Of a stretch of 64,000 nt of DNA, positions 36,636-44,984 are shown in pieces. The notes below the pieces were generated by a model. That model made no database searches. It saw nothing but the letters and a program-made list of their open reading frames with translations, and was not told the DNA's origin. How positions within the stretch are numbered: position 1 is the stretch's first letter; each line of letters opens with the position of its first letter. The position numbers were made by a program, and so were the translations under genes. The stretch comes from Natronomonas gomsonensis (lineage in GTDB: Archaea; Halobacteriota; Halobacteria; Halobacteriales; Haloarculaceae). The DNA is taken from NCBI RefSeq assembly GCF_024300825.1, contig NZ_CP101323.1, forward strand, positions 2,542,001 to 2,606,000. The letters run 5' to 3'.

Positions 36636-36753
36636 GGGCCCTTAGCTTAGTCTGGTCTAAAAGCCCCCGGCTCATATTCCTGTCAGTAATATCGGGCTGG
36701 TGCCCGCAGGATGGGACACCGGGTGAGCGCTGGTTCAAATCCGGCAGGGCCCA
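36636..36753 (+). tRNA. Elongator tRNA-Met (anticodon CAT) with an intron
   Basis: The acceptor stem GGGCCCT/AGGGCCC, T arm GCTGG-TTCAAAT-CCGGC, D stem GCTT/AAGC and anticodon stem CCCGG/CCGGG can all be formed. The anticodon loop reads CTCATA before an insertion and A after it, so the intron follows position 37, the usual archaeal site; I place it at 36677-36717 (41 bases), with an uncertainty of a base or two. Haloarchaeal elongator tRNA-Met and tRNA-Trp normally carry such introns, removed by the splicing endonuclease at a bulge-helix-bulge. Confidence 0.88.
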
Positions 36754-36763
36754 TCCAGATTTT

Positions 36764-36791
36764 GCACGATTCGTAGCCAAAGGAATCGTGC
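36764..36791 (+). terminator. Hairpin after tRNA-Met
   Basis: A 9-bp perfect stem GCACGATTC/GAATCGTGC with a 10-nt loop begins 11 nt after the tRNA. It follows a run of TTTT. It could end the tRNA transcript; a protein-binding site is the alternative. Confidence 0.5.
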
Positions 36792-36932
36792 GTATTAGCG
36801 TCCCTAAGATGGACTCCTCCCTTTCCATTCGATATTTGGGATATGATTTCGTTCGGAGTTCAACCAACCGTTAGATGCGGGTCGCCGCTGTCGTGCGTTC
36901 GCGAATAGTCGATACGAAGAGCCAGCAGCACG

Positions 36933-37106
36933 ATGTCGAGTGGTTCGGCCGAGGTCCCGCAGGAGAAGTACGCGGCCGGTGGGCGTGAATTGCGGTTATC
37001 GATTCCCTTTGGGTCTGAAATATTTGATGTGGATACGACCGTCGATATGCTAGATACTCGATTCTCGCAGCCGCGGGTTTCGTCACCGCGAGCCGAACAC
37101 TTCTAG
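36933..37106 (+). pseudogene. Possible truncated gene start (57 residues)
   Basis: An ATG frame encodes MSSGSAEVPQEKYAAGGREL followed by LRLSIPFGSEIFDVDTTVDMLD and then a short unrelated tail. The first part resembles the lead-in of haloarchaeal wHTH or nucleotidyltransferase proteins, after which a HTH would be expected, but it ends by running into the 3' end of the opposite Lrp-type gene. I read it as a truncated fragment; it may also be chance. Confidence 0.3.
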
Positions 37107-37826
37107 GGCGTCTTTCTCTAAGCCGGATTTCGAGAACAGCGAGATGACATCTCCGGTTTGGATTTCGGTCTCGCCTTTCGGCGTAAGCATATCGCCGTCT
37201 CGTTCGATTCCGACGACCAACATCTCATCAGCGAGTAGCCCCTCATTGACTGCCTGCTCGATTGTCAGCCCTGCAACTTCTGCGCCCTCCGAGACCGTGA
37301 ATTCGACGACCTCTGCGCCCCCTGCGAGACTCATGAAATCGGTCAGTGACGGACCGAGGGGGATGTCGTCCGGGCCGAATGGGTTGTACGGTTGGTGATA
37401 CTCCTCTTCGATGACGCTCTCGTCTTCGATTTCTAAGCCGATATCCGATAACTCGCTCGCGATACGGCTGATGTCGCTGGTATTCGACCCGACTGCCGTG
37501 ACTGTGAGGTTCGTTTTCCCCGTCATCAGTTCTCGGACCGACACGACACCGGAGACATCGAGGGCGGCTTGAGCGAGTCGGTCTCTGTCCGGAATCGGGG
37601 CCGTACAACTGAAGTGATAGGTGACGTGCCCCTCGATGGATTTGTAGTTGATGTCCGCGAGATACCCTCGCAGAATCCCCTCCGCTTCGAGCTGACGGAT
37701 TCGATTTCGAATCGTTGCTGGCGTCACCTCCATCTCGTCGGCGATATCCGCGGCTGACGTGTTCCGGGCGTCACGCGCCAGGTGATAGAGGATTCGCTTA
37801 TCGATCTCATCGGCCCGGTATTCCAT
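37083..37826 (-). CDS. Lrp/AsnC-type regulator fused to a TrkA_C (RCK_C) domain
   Basis: A 247-residue protein. Residues 1-55 form the AsnC HTH (DEIDKRILYHLARDARNTSA, VTPATIRNRIRQLEAEG), 60-140 the Lrp ligand-binding domain, and about 165-245 a TrkA_C domain (EVVEFTVSEGAEVAGLTI, GDMLTPKGETEIQTGDVISLF). The same ligand domain occurs in the TrkA proteins encoded divergently, so it probably controls the trk cluster in response to the same small ligand. Start 37826 is chosen because AATTAATT lies 25-30 nt upstream. Confidence 0.82.
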   Translation of the reverse strand: MEYRADEIDKRILYHLARDARNTSAADIADEMEVTPATIRNRIRQLEAEGILRGYLADINYKSIEGHVTYHFSCTAPIPDRDRLAQAALDVSGVVSVRELMTGKTNLTVTAVGSNTSDISRIASELSDIGLEIEDESVIEEEYHQPYNPFGPDDIPLGPSLTDFMSLAGGAEVVEFTVSEGAEVAGLTIEQAVNEGLLADEMLVVGIERDGDMLTPKGETEIQTGDVISLFSKSGLEKDALEVFGSR

Positions 37827-37919
37827 ACCGGAAATAGGGTTAGAACGCATAATTAATTCCCGATATACGCGTGGGCGAACCGCCGTTGTGGCACCCTTGA
37901 TATATCATTACTCCACTAG

Positions 37920-37932
37920 GTATTCCGAATAC
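37920..37932. promoter_or_regulatory. Palindrome GTATT-CCG-AATAC between the Lrp-type gene and the trk cluster
   Basis: A 13-bp palindrome in a strongly AT-rich intergenic region, between the divergent regulator (start 37826) and the 38090 gene. Further ATAC/GTAT half-sites follow up to 37975, then a TATA-like AATATTTATG at about 37978. Lrp-family proteins often bind such AT-centred 13-15-bp palindromes, so it is a candidate operator. Confidence 0.4.
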
Positions 37933-38089
37933 TAAAAAATACTGTGCTTGTATTTCGCATCTCAAAAATTGAATACCAATATTTATGCCGTCTCGATAAT
38001 CTAGGGGAGATAGCCCGCATTGACCACGACGAGATCGTCGGTCATCGTGGGTCCCGACCGGTGTAGACGCCAAACAACCCGACCAACCC

Positions 38090-38440
38090 ATGACGCCATC
38101 CAACACTGACCCTCCCGACGACATCCCTGCTGACGTTGCTGAGACCCTCGAAGGGTTTAGCGACCACGAACTTCGGGAGGTCATTCATTACGCACAGCAA
38201 CTCCTCGGAGACCATCCACCGCTGACGGATGCAATCGAGTCACGAACGGGCGAAGAGATCGTTCGTGTGGAAGACCACGACGAGTATGTCATCGTCGTCG
38301 TCAAGCGCCCCGATGAGACGGGCGAAGCTCGTGGCCCGTTCGCATATCGGGTCGATTGGGCACCGGACATTGAGGGTGGAGAAGGCAAGTATCGGTGGCA
38401 TTACCTCGGGAAAGTTCACGGCGACTCCGGAGGCAACTGA
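38090..38440 (+). CDS. Hypothetical acidic protein, first gene of trk cluster
   Basis: A 116-residue soluble protein. A helical N-terminal part (LEGFSDHELREVIHYAQQLL) leads to a beta-rich part containing EYVIVVVKRPDE and a final YRWHYLGKVHG. I have seen similar haloarchaeal proteins annotated hypothetical. It is followed after one base by the Usp gene, so it belongs to the same transcript. Confidence 0.6.
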   Translation: MTPSNTDPPDDIPADVAETLEGFSDHELREVIHYAQQLLGDHPPLTDAIESRTGEEIVRVEDHDEYVIVVVKRPDETGEARGPFAYRVDWAPDIEGGEGKYRWHYLGKVHGDSGGN

Positions 38441-38441
38441 G

Positions 38442-38885
38442 ATGGTCGAGCAGTTCTTCCAGCGAGTCGTCATCCCCGTTGCTAACCGCGACGACGCGGC
38501 GGCGACGACTGCTGCACTCCTCCCCCATGTTGAAAATACGGATTCCACTGTGATCGCAGTCCATGTCATCGAAAAAGCCGGTGGGGCTCCCGACAAAGCA
38601 TCCGTCGCTCAACTGGAGGAGCGCGCAGAGGACATCTTCAGCATCGTTACCGATGGGTTCGCGGATACCGGTGTATCCCTCTCAACGCGACTCCTCTATG
38701 GAACCGACATCGCGGCGTCCATCATCGACGCCGCTCACGAGAGCGACGCCAGTGCAATCGTGTTCACGCCCCGCGGCGGGAGCCGCTGGCGCAAACTACT
38801 GACCGGAGATGTAAGCCACAAACTCGTCGAAAACAGTGATATCCCGATTCTGGTTCTCCCGGACGAAGAGGTGAACGAGGCGTGA
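38442..38885 (+). CDS. UspA-domain protein of the trk cluster
   Basis: A 147-residue Usp-like protein, closely similar along its length to the one at 20731 (shared VVIPVANRDDAA, AVHVIEKAGG, LLYGTDIA and GGSRWRKLLTGD features). It has the same incomplete nucleotide loop. The start at 38442 directly follows the previous stop; the longer frame is out of phase with that gene. Usp proteins are known to bind and regulate Trk/Ktr channels in other microbes. Confidence 0.75.
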   Translation: MVEQFFQRVVIPVANRDDAAATTAALLPHVENTDSTVIAVHVIEKAGGAPDKASVAQLEERAEDIFSIVTDGFADTGVSLSTRLLYGTDIAASIIDAAHESDASAIVFTPRGGSRWRKLLTGDVSHKLVENSDIPILVLPDEEVNEA

Positions 38886-38941
38886 GAAAGACTGGACATC
38901 GACCGTGTGAACAGCCTACAAACAGATAATCTACACTACAC

Positions 38942-39628
38942 ATGTACATCATCATTGTTGGAGCCGGTGATATCGGAAGACCACTCATCGACATTGCCAC
39001 TCGTGCCGGAAACGAAGTCGTGGTTATCGAGAGGGATTCACAGAAAGCCGACGCGGTCGCCAGCGAGTATGACTGCTTGGTGCTTAACGCCGATGCCACC
39101 ACGAAAGAAACGCTCGCCGATGCCGGTGCTGGGCGTGCTGATGCGATAATCTCGACGACCGATCAGGACGCCACGAACGTCATGGTCTGTCTGCTCGCAA
39201 AAGAGTTCGATATTCCGGGAATCATGTCCGTCGTCCACAATCCCGAGCATATGAATCTCTTCCGGCAGATAGAGGTAAATACGATTGAAAACCCCCAGCA
39301 ACTCATCGCTGGATACCTCTACCGGGCGGTCGCAAGGCCAGCCATCGTCGATTACATGCGAATCGGTGAGGATGCAGAAGTCTTCGAGATTACCGTCACG
39401 GAAGACGCTCCAATCGCTGGAAAGACACTCACCGAAGTGGGCGAGGAGAACCTCCTATCGGAGGATGTCCTCATCGTTGCAATCGAACGCGAAAGCGAAG
39501 ACAAGCCGCTGACTCCCCGAGGGAAGACCCGAATCAACGCGAACGATTTGTTGACCGTCTATTCAGCGACCGGAGCGGACCCAGAACTCACCGACATCTT
39601 CGGCCATTACGAAGACCGAGCAGTGTGA
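38942..39628 (+). CDS. trkA: TrkA potassium-transport regulatory protein
   Basis: A 228-residue RCK protein. RCK_N Rossmann motif VGAGDIGRPLIDIA binds NAD(H) or nucleotide; the acidic residue after strand 2 is Glu in VVIERD. RCK_C covers residues about 140-225. It gates the TrkH channel encoded next, 25 nt downstream. A second copy is at 41402. Confidence 0.9.
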   Translation: MYIIIVGAGDIGRPLIDIATRAGNEVVVIERDSQKADAVASEYDCLVLNADATTKETLADAGAGRADAIISTTDQDATNVMVCLLAKEFDIPGIMSVVHNPEHMNLFRQIEVNTIENPQQLIAGYLYRAVARPAIVDYMRIGEDAEVFEITVTEDAPIAGKTLTEVGEENLLSEDVLIVAIERESEDKPLTPRGKTRINANDLLTVYSATGADPELTDIFGHYEDRAV

Positions 39629-39653
39629 GTGCTCAAAATGAAGATTTACAAAT

Positions 39654-41279
39654 ATGTCTAATACATCAATAGGCCGTCCCGGATTTCTGAGCACCTCGAA
39701 GACAGTCGTTAGAGACGTTGGCGCGCTTCAAGTCCTCATCGGCGGATTGATGGCGATACCGCTACTCGTCTCCCTGCTCTATCAAGAGTGGTACAGCGCA
39801 CTCGCGTTCCTAATTGCTGCAGGGGTTACCGCGCTTGCTGGTGGAGCGGCGTACAAACTCTGTGAAGATGCGCCCGAACCGAAACGCCATCATGCGATGA
39901 TCGTCGCGGCACTCGGGTGGTTCGTCACGGCGGCCTTCGGTGCTCTCCCGTTCATCATCGCGGCCTACATCACACCACACGCGGTACTGGAATCGTTCGT
40001 TCCAGCAGGGGCGAGCTATCAATCGAGTCTGCTCAACTTTCAGAACCCGCTACACGCCTTCTTCGAGAGCATGAGCGGGTATACGACCACCGGCCTCACC
40101 ATGAGTGTCCACGAGCCATCGGTGGGCCATGGGTTCCTCTGGTATCGCTCACAGATGCAGTGGGTCGGCGGCGCAGGGATGATCGTCCTCTCGTTGGCGA
40201 TTCTCCGACAGCCACACGGAACGGCCGGCATCTCGCTGTACCAGTCCGAAGCACGAAACGAGAAATTGCGGCCCAGTATCGTGGGCACAGCACGGGCAAT
40301 TTGGAAGATCTACGTCGGTATCACTGCTCTGGTCGCCGTCTACCTCGCGGTGGCGACGTTCCTCGTCGCGCCAGGCTACGGCATCGAGAATACGATCTTC
40401 GATGCAATCAACCACGCCATGACCGGCCAGTCTACCGGCGGTTTCAGCACTCTCGACGATTCTATCGCCGGCTACGACTCGTATGCGATGGAGCTCGTCC
40501 ACATCCCGGCGATGATTACTGGTGCAATCGCGATTCCGGTCTACTACGGGGTCCTTTCCGAGCGGGATTTCCGGGAGTTCACGCGTGACCCACAGGTCAG
40601 AGTGTTGTTCGGGCTGTTCGTCGTCGGTGTAATCGGCCTGTCGGCGTTTCTCGCCCGGTGGGTAGGCGTTCCGTATCACGGTGATCCGATAGGGTACGTC
40701 GGACGGGTAGCGACGAGTCAGGCGTTCCGTGACGGGCTCTTCCAGTACATTAGCGCGCAGACGACCACTGGATGGCAGACCTCTTCGATCGGTGACTGGA
40801 ACAACGGCGCGGTCATGGTCATCGTTCTCGGTGCGATGTTACTCGGTGGCTCCGCCGGGGCGACCGTCGGGGGAATCAAAATCTTGCGTGGCTACATCAT
40901 CGCTCGTGGGATTAGTTGGGAGGTCTCTCGAGTGTTCCTTCCGGGACACGCTATCGACGACCTCCGAATCGGTCAGCAGACGTTCAAGGCCGACGAGGCA
41001 AACGACGAAATTCGCGCGGCGACGACCTTCGCATTCGTATATCTCATATTGTTAGCTCTGTCGCTGTTCGTCCTGTTGGCGGTACTACCCTCGGATTTCA
41101 CCCTCGCGGATGCAATCTTCGAAGTCGCGACTGCACAGGGTACTGTCGGTCTCTCCTCGGGGATTACCGGCCCGAGTATGCCGGTCGTTGCGGAAGTACT
41201 GTTCATCGTTCAGATGTGGATGGGGCGACTCGAAATTATCCCTGTCCTCGTCCTGATTAACAGTCTCCTCAGGAGGTGA
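39654..41279 (+). CDS. trkH: TrkH potassium channel/transporter subunit
   Basis: A 541-residue membrane protein of the TrkH/KtrB superfamily. Pore loops can be seen as SMSGYTTTGLTM, GQSTGGFSTLDD, SAQTTTGWQTSS and ATAQGTVGLSSG, each with the filter Gly between helices, giving the four M1-P-M2 repeats. It forms the ion path of the Trk uptake system with TrkA. Follows trkA by 25 nt. Confidence 0.9.
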   Translation: MSNTSIGRPGFLSTSKTVVRDVGALQVLIGGLMAIPLLVSLLYQEWYSALAFLIAAGVTALAGGAAYKLCEDAPEPKRHHAMIVAALGWFVTAAFGALPFIIAAYITPHAVLESFVPAGASYQSSLLNFQNPLHAFFESMSGYTTTGLTMSVHEPSVGHGFLWYRSQMQWVGGAGMIVLSLAILRQPHGTAGISLYQSEARNEKLRPSIVGTARAIWKIYVGITALVAVYLAVATFLVAPGYGIENTIFDAINHAMTGQSTGGFSTLDDSIAGYDSYAMELVHIPAMITGAIAIPVYYGVLSERDFREFTRDPQVRVLFGLFVVGVIGLSAFLARWVGVPYHGDPIGYVGRVATSQAFRDGLFQYISAQTTTGWQTSSIGDWNNGAVMVIVLGAMLLGGSAGATVGGIKILRGYIIARGISWEVSRVFLPGHAIDDLRIGQQTFKADEANDEIRAATTFAFVYLILLALSLFVLLAVLPSDFTLADAIFEVATAQGTVGLSSGITGPSMPVVAEVLFIVQMWMGRLEIIPVLVLINSLLRR

Positions 41280-41401
41280 CCCGTATGTATCATCACAGTA
41301 GACCCAACACAACCGTACTCAATGTCCCCGGTCCGCCCGACTGTACCACTGTCAGTCGATTGTATCGCTAGCTGACTTTCACCGTTCCGATTCAACAACC
41401 A

Positions 41402-42067
41402 ATGTACGTAATCATCATCGGCGCAGGCCGTACCGGGAGCACAGTCATCGACCTCGCAACCAAGGACGACCATGAGGTGGTCGTCATCGAACGCGACACG
41501 GAACTTGCCGAAGAGGTGAGTGCCACCTACGACTGTCTGGTCATCAACGCGGATGCAGCATCGAAGGACATCCTCCTCGAAGCCGGCATCGAGGAGGCGG
41601 ATGCCCTCATCTCGACAACGGAGAGCGATTCGGTGAACCTCATGATAACCATGTTCGGGAAGCAATACGGGGTCGAGACGCTCGTCAGTTCGATAAACGA
41701 CCCCGCACACATGGAACTCTTCGAGGACCTCGGCGTGAATCTCGTCGAGAGTCCCCACCGACTCAACGGCCAATACCTCTATCGTGCCGTCCAACACCCT
41801 GCGATTCAGGATTTCATGCCGGTTGCAGGTGAAGCCGAGATCTTCGAAGCCACGGTCGATGAGGGGGCACCAATCGACGGCCTCAGTCTCATCGATGCAG
41901 ACAAAGAAGACCTGCTACCTGAAGAGACGATTATCGTGGCCATCGTACGGGACGACGAGTTACTTATCCCACAGGGGGACACCGGAATCCAAGCGGGTGA
42001 TACTGTCACGGTATTTGCCAGAAACGGAGCGAGGAGTCCGATTACGGGAGTATTTACGAGGGACTAA
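41402..42067 (+). CDS. trkA: TrkA potassium-transport regulatory protein, second copy
   Basis: A 221-residue RCK_N plus RCK_C protein. The Rossmann motif is GAGRTGSTVIDLATKDDH and the strand-2 acidic residue is again Glu (VVIERD). It is similar to the copy at 38942 but clearly diverged, so the pair arose by an old duplication or separate acquisition. It precedes the double Usp gene by one base and is in the same unit as the second trkH. Confidence 0.9.
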   Translation: MYVIIIGAGRTGSTVIDLATKDDHEVVVIERDTELAEEVSATYDCLVINADAASKDILLEAGIEEADALISTTESDSVNLMITMFGKQYGVETLVSSINDPAHMELFEDLGVNLVESPHRLNGQYLYRAVQHPAIQDFMPVAGEAEIFEATVDEGAPIDGLSLIDADKEDLLPEETIIVAIVRDDELLIPQGDTGIQAGDTVTVFARNGARSPITGVFTRD

Positions 42068-42068
42068 C

Positions 42069-43205
42069 ATGCCGGATACCCCGGAGGAGCCTACCGTTCG
42101 AATCACCGCCCCAAGCCGGTCGTCCGGGTCGGATGATGAGTCCTATCTTCGTAGCGGCTCGCCTATTCAGACCCCGGAGTATATCGTCGTGGTTCCCGTT
42201 ACCGACGCGCTGCTTGAGAGGCCGGGCATCAACGTCCGGCAATTCCTTCGGACAGCGGTTGCCCTTGCGGCGGATAACGACGGTCGGGTGCTCTTAGTTG
42301 GGATCGAGACCGTTGCGGGCGAAGCGGTTCTTGACACCGTTCGAGAGCATGTACAGACAGCGCAACCAACCGACGGCGAGAACACGGCAGTCGAGAACAT
42401 CAAGCAACGACAGACACAGTTGGCAGAGATGGCTAATGTGGCCCAGGAACTCGACCCGGATGTCTCGGTCAATGCAGTCGTCCGGGCCGTAACAGACTCC
42501 ACTCGAAGGATTCTCGATATCGTCGATGGTAACAATGAGACCGTCGTCTTGCTGTTACGCGGTACTGGACTCGATGAAGGATGGCTACTCAACCGAAGCA
42601 CGATTGATGCGCTCTTGGCTGAGAGTGAGTGTGACGTATTCGTCGAAAATATGGGCACTCATGGGGGTGAGAACGCGCTGTACGTTCCGGACGTTGAGGA
42701 GCATACGGTCGCGTCCCTCGCCAAATCCGAATCGGAGTCGATCGAATCGATACTGCTACCGGTCGGAACTGGTCCACACGCTGCCCTTGCTGCGGAAGCA
42801 GCGCGCGCAGTGGCACGCGCCAGTGGTGCATCAATCACCGTGCTCCACGTCATATCGCCGACTGCATCTGCCGAGACGAGAGCCGACGGCGAGGACCTTC
42901 TGAAGTTCGCTGCATACATCCTCGGTTCCGAGGTGGCGGTTGAAACTGAACTCAAAGAGGCGTCTGATACGACCGATACGATTGTCCAAGAGGCGAAGAC
43001 GTATGATTTCGTCTCGATAGGCTTCCCCGAGCAGAAATCCAGGCTGAAACAGTTGGTCTTTGGGTCGGTACAAGAGACGCTTTCAGAGTTACGTGGGACA
43101 ACGGTACTCATGTCACGTGACTCGAATCGAACGATGCGTTCGCTCTACTATCGATGGAAACGCGGTATCACATCGACAGAGGACGACGGTGACTCCCGAA
43201 ACTGA
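42069..43205 (+). CDS. Double UspA-domain protein of the trk cluster
   Basis: A 378-residue protein with two Usp-like domains, about residues 35-200 (EYIVVVPVTDALLERPGIN; VVLLLRGTGLDEGWLLNRSTIDALL) and 215-350 (SILLPVGTGPHAALAAEAARA; FVSIGFPEQKSRLKQLVFGS). Both nucleotide loops are partly degenerate. It sits between trkA-2 and trkH-2, so regulation of Trk by nucleotide or stress state is the likely role. Confidence 0.75.
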   Translation: MPDTPEEPTVRITAPSRSSGSDDESYLRSGSPIQTPEYIVVVPVTDALLERPGINVRQFLRTAVALAADNDGRVLLVGIETVAGEAVLDTVREHVQTAQPTDGENTAVENIKQRQTQLAEMANVAQELDPDVSVNAVVRAVTDSTRRILDIVDGNNETVVLLLRGTGLDEGWLLNRSTIDALLAESECDVFVENMGTHGGENALYVPDVEEHTVASLAKSESESIESILLPVGTGPHAALAAEAARAVARASGASITVLHVISPTASAETRADGEDLLKFAAYILGSEVAVETELKEASDTTDTIVQEAKTYDFVSIGFPEQKSRLKQLVFGSVQETLSELRGTTVLMSRDSNRTMRSLYYRWKRGITSTEDDGDSRN

Positions 43206-43241
43206 TGACGTTCTGTCCGGGATGGTGAACGACGAACTACG

Positions 43242-44795
43242 ATGAGAGTAAATACAGATACGGTCGGACGCGACGTTGGACGCATCGTTCAGGCGGTTTC
43301 GTTGATGATGCTCGTTTCTATCATCGTAGCAGCCGTCAATCAAGAATTCTACGCCATCCCCGCTTTCGTGGTCTCGGCGATTGTGATGGCGGGAATCGGA
43401 ACCGGGTTGGTGTGGCGATATCGGGACGCAGAGCCACCGGAGAAACGGGAAGCAATGATTACCGCGGCGACCGCGTGGGCTGTGGTCGGCGTCCTCGGTG
43501 GACTACCTTTCATTCTCATCGCGTGGACGATTCAGTTCGACCCGTTTCCCGCCTGGGCGAATACACCCCCGATGGACGCGACGACGGCGGTGTTTCTCCA
43601 CCCGCTCGATGCGGTGTTCGAGAGCATGAGTGGCTTCACCGGAACCGGGCTGACGATGGCCGCCGTCGAAGAGAAACTCCCACGCTCGCTACACTGGTGG
43701 CGGTCGTTCATCGAATGGGTCGGTGGCGTCGGGGTCATCGTCCTCACTGTCGCAATCCTCCGGCGGGGTGGCGGGAGTAGTGGGTCCTATACCCTCTATG
43801 AGAGCGAAGCGCGCTCGGAGAAGATTCACCCGAGCATCGTAACGACAGTACAGGAAATCTGGAAGATTTTCGTGGGCCTCACCGTTGGCTCGATCGTCCT
43901 GTTTCTCCTCGTCGGGATGCCGTTGTGGGACGCAATCAACCACGGGATGACCGGAATTGCGACGGGCGGGTTCTCCGTCCACGCGGATTCCATCGGACAC
44001 TACAACAGCCCGCGAATCGAGTATGCGACGGTCCCGATAATGGTTGCAGGAAGTATCGCCTTCCCCATCCACTATCTGATATTCAAAGGGAAGTTGCGGA
44101 ATTTCTACACCGACTTGCAGACGCGGTGGGTGTTCCTCTGGTTTACCGCCGGGTCGCTCGCACTGACGGGGATTCTGTACGCGAACGGGCAGTACGCGAC
44201 GCTCGAAGAGACGTTCAGGGTGAGTCTGTTCCAGTTCGTCTCTGCGACATCGAACACCGGCTTCGGGAGCGCGACGATCGGCGGCGGGACCGAACAGGTC
44301 TGGAGTGCTGGCGCGACGCTGATGGCGTGTCTGGGCATGCTCACCGGGGCAGCGGCTGGGTCGACGGTGAGTGGAATCAAACTGATTCGAGTGATTACGC
44401 TCGTCAAGGGAACGGTCTGGCAGATACAGGAGGTGTTCCGACCCAGCACTGCCGTCCGATATTTGCAGATTGGAGAGCGCAAACTCGACGAGAAACAGGC
44501 CCAGCGCGAATACACCGAAGCGACAGTCGTGTTCATCCTCTGGATTACGTGTTTGGTGATTGGCATCGCTGTCCTCCTCCGTGTTCTCTCCCCCGCACAC
44601 CCGCTGGAATACGTCATCTTCGACGTGATGAGCGCACAGAGTAACGTCGGGTTGGATTCGGGAATTACCGGTCCGGAGATGCCCGATGCGGCAAAGGCGA
44701 TGTTGATTATCAACATGTGGGTGGGCCGTCTAGAGATTATCCCGGTTGCGGTGCTGTTCGGGGCGGTTTTCCAGCGCCTTGACCTCTACCGTTAG
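43242..44795 (+). CDS. trkH: TrkH potassium channel/transporter subunit, second copy
   Basis: A 517-residue TrkH protein. Pore segments are SMSGFTGTGLTM, GIATGGFSVHAD, SATSNTGFGSATI and SAQSNVGLDSG. The last two motifs differ from the first copy, so ion selectivity or affinity may differ. It starts 36 nt after the Usp gene. The broken integrase begins 5 nt after its stop, on the other strand. Confidence 0.9.
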   Translation: MRVNTDTVGRDVGRIVQAVSLMMLVSIIVAAVNQEFYAIPAFVVSAIVMAGIGTGLVWRYRDAEPPEKREAMITAATAWAVVGVLGGLPFILIAWTIQFDPFPAWANTPPMDATTAVFLHPLDAVFESMSGFTGTGLTMAAVEEKLPRSLHWWRSFIEWVGGVGVIVLTVAILRRGGGSSGSYTLYESEARSEKIHPSIVTTVQEIWKIFVGLTVGSIVLFLLVGMPLWDAINHGMTGIATGGFSVHADSIGHYNSPRIEYATVPIMVAGSIAFPIHYLIFKGKLRNFYTDLQTRWVFLWFTAGSLALTGILYANGQYATLEETFRVSLFQFVSATSNTGFGSATIGGGTEQVWSAGATLMACLGMLTGAAAGSTVSGIKLIRVITLVKGTVWQIQEVFRPSTAVRYLQIGERKLDEKQAQREYTEATVVFILWITCLVIGIAVLLRVLSPAHPLEYVIFDVMSAQSNVGLDSGITGPEMPDAAKAMLIINMWVGRLEIIPVAVLFGAVFQRLDLYR

Positions 44796-44799
44796 CCGA

Positions 44800-44937
44800 G
44801 AAATCAACTGCGTTGTCGATCCCCTCGGCACCACACCACGCAACGAACTGCTTCAGTCGGTACCCATGTGCCTGAATGGTCGCATTCGTGAGTTCGTGGC
44901 GCCGTTGTCGCGGTACATCTGCCGTGTTTCTGTCGGT
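44800..44937 (-). pseudogene. Fragment of a XerC/D-like tyrosine integrase (N-terminal domain)
   Basis: Minus-strand reading gives DRNTADVPRQRRHELTNATI followed by QAHGYRLKQFVAWCGAEGIDN, which fits the SAM-like core-binding domain of haloarchaeal integrases (strand-separating helices before the catalytic domain). Only about 45 residues remain; the reading runs into the end of trkH and no catalytic Arg/His/Tyr region exists. It is therefore a remnant. Confidence 0.6.
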
Positions 44938-44984
44938 GAACGTGATTTCAGTTCGTCCGCCATTGGCCTGTTTGGCGAAGCCAC

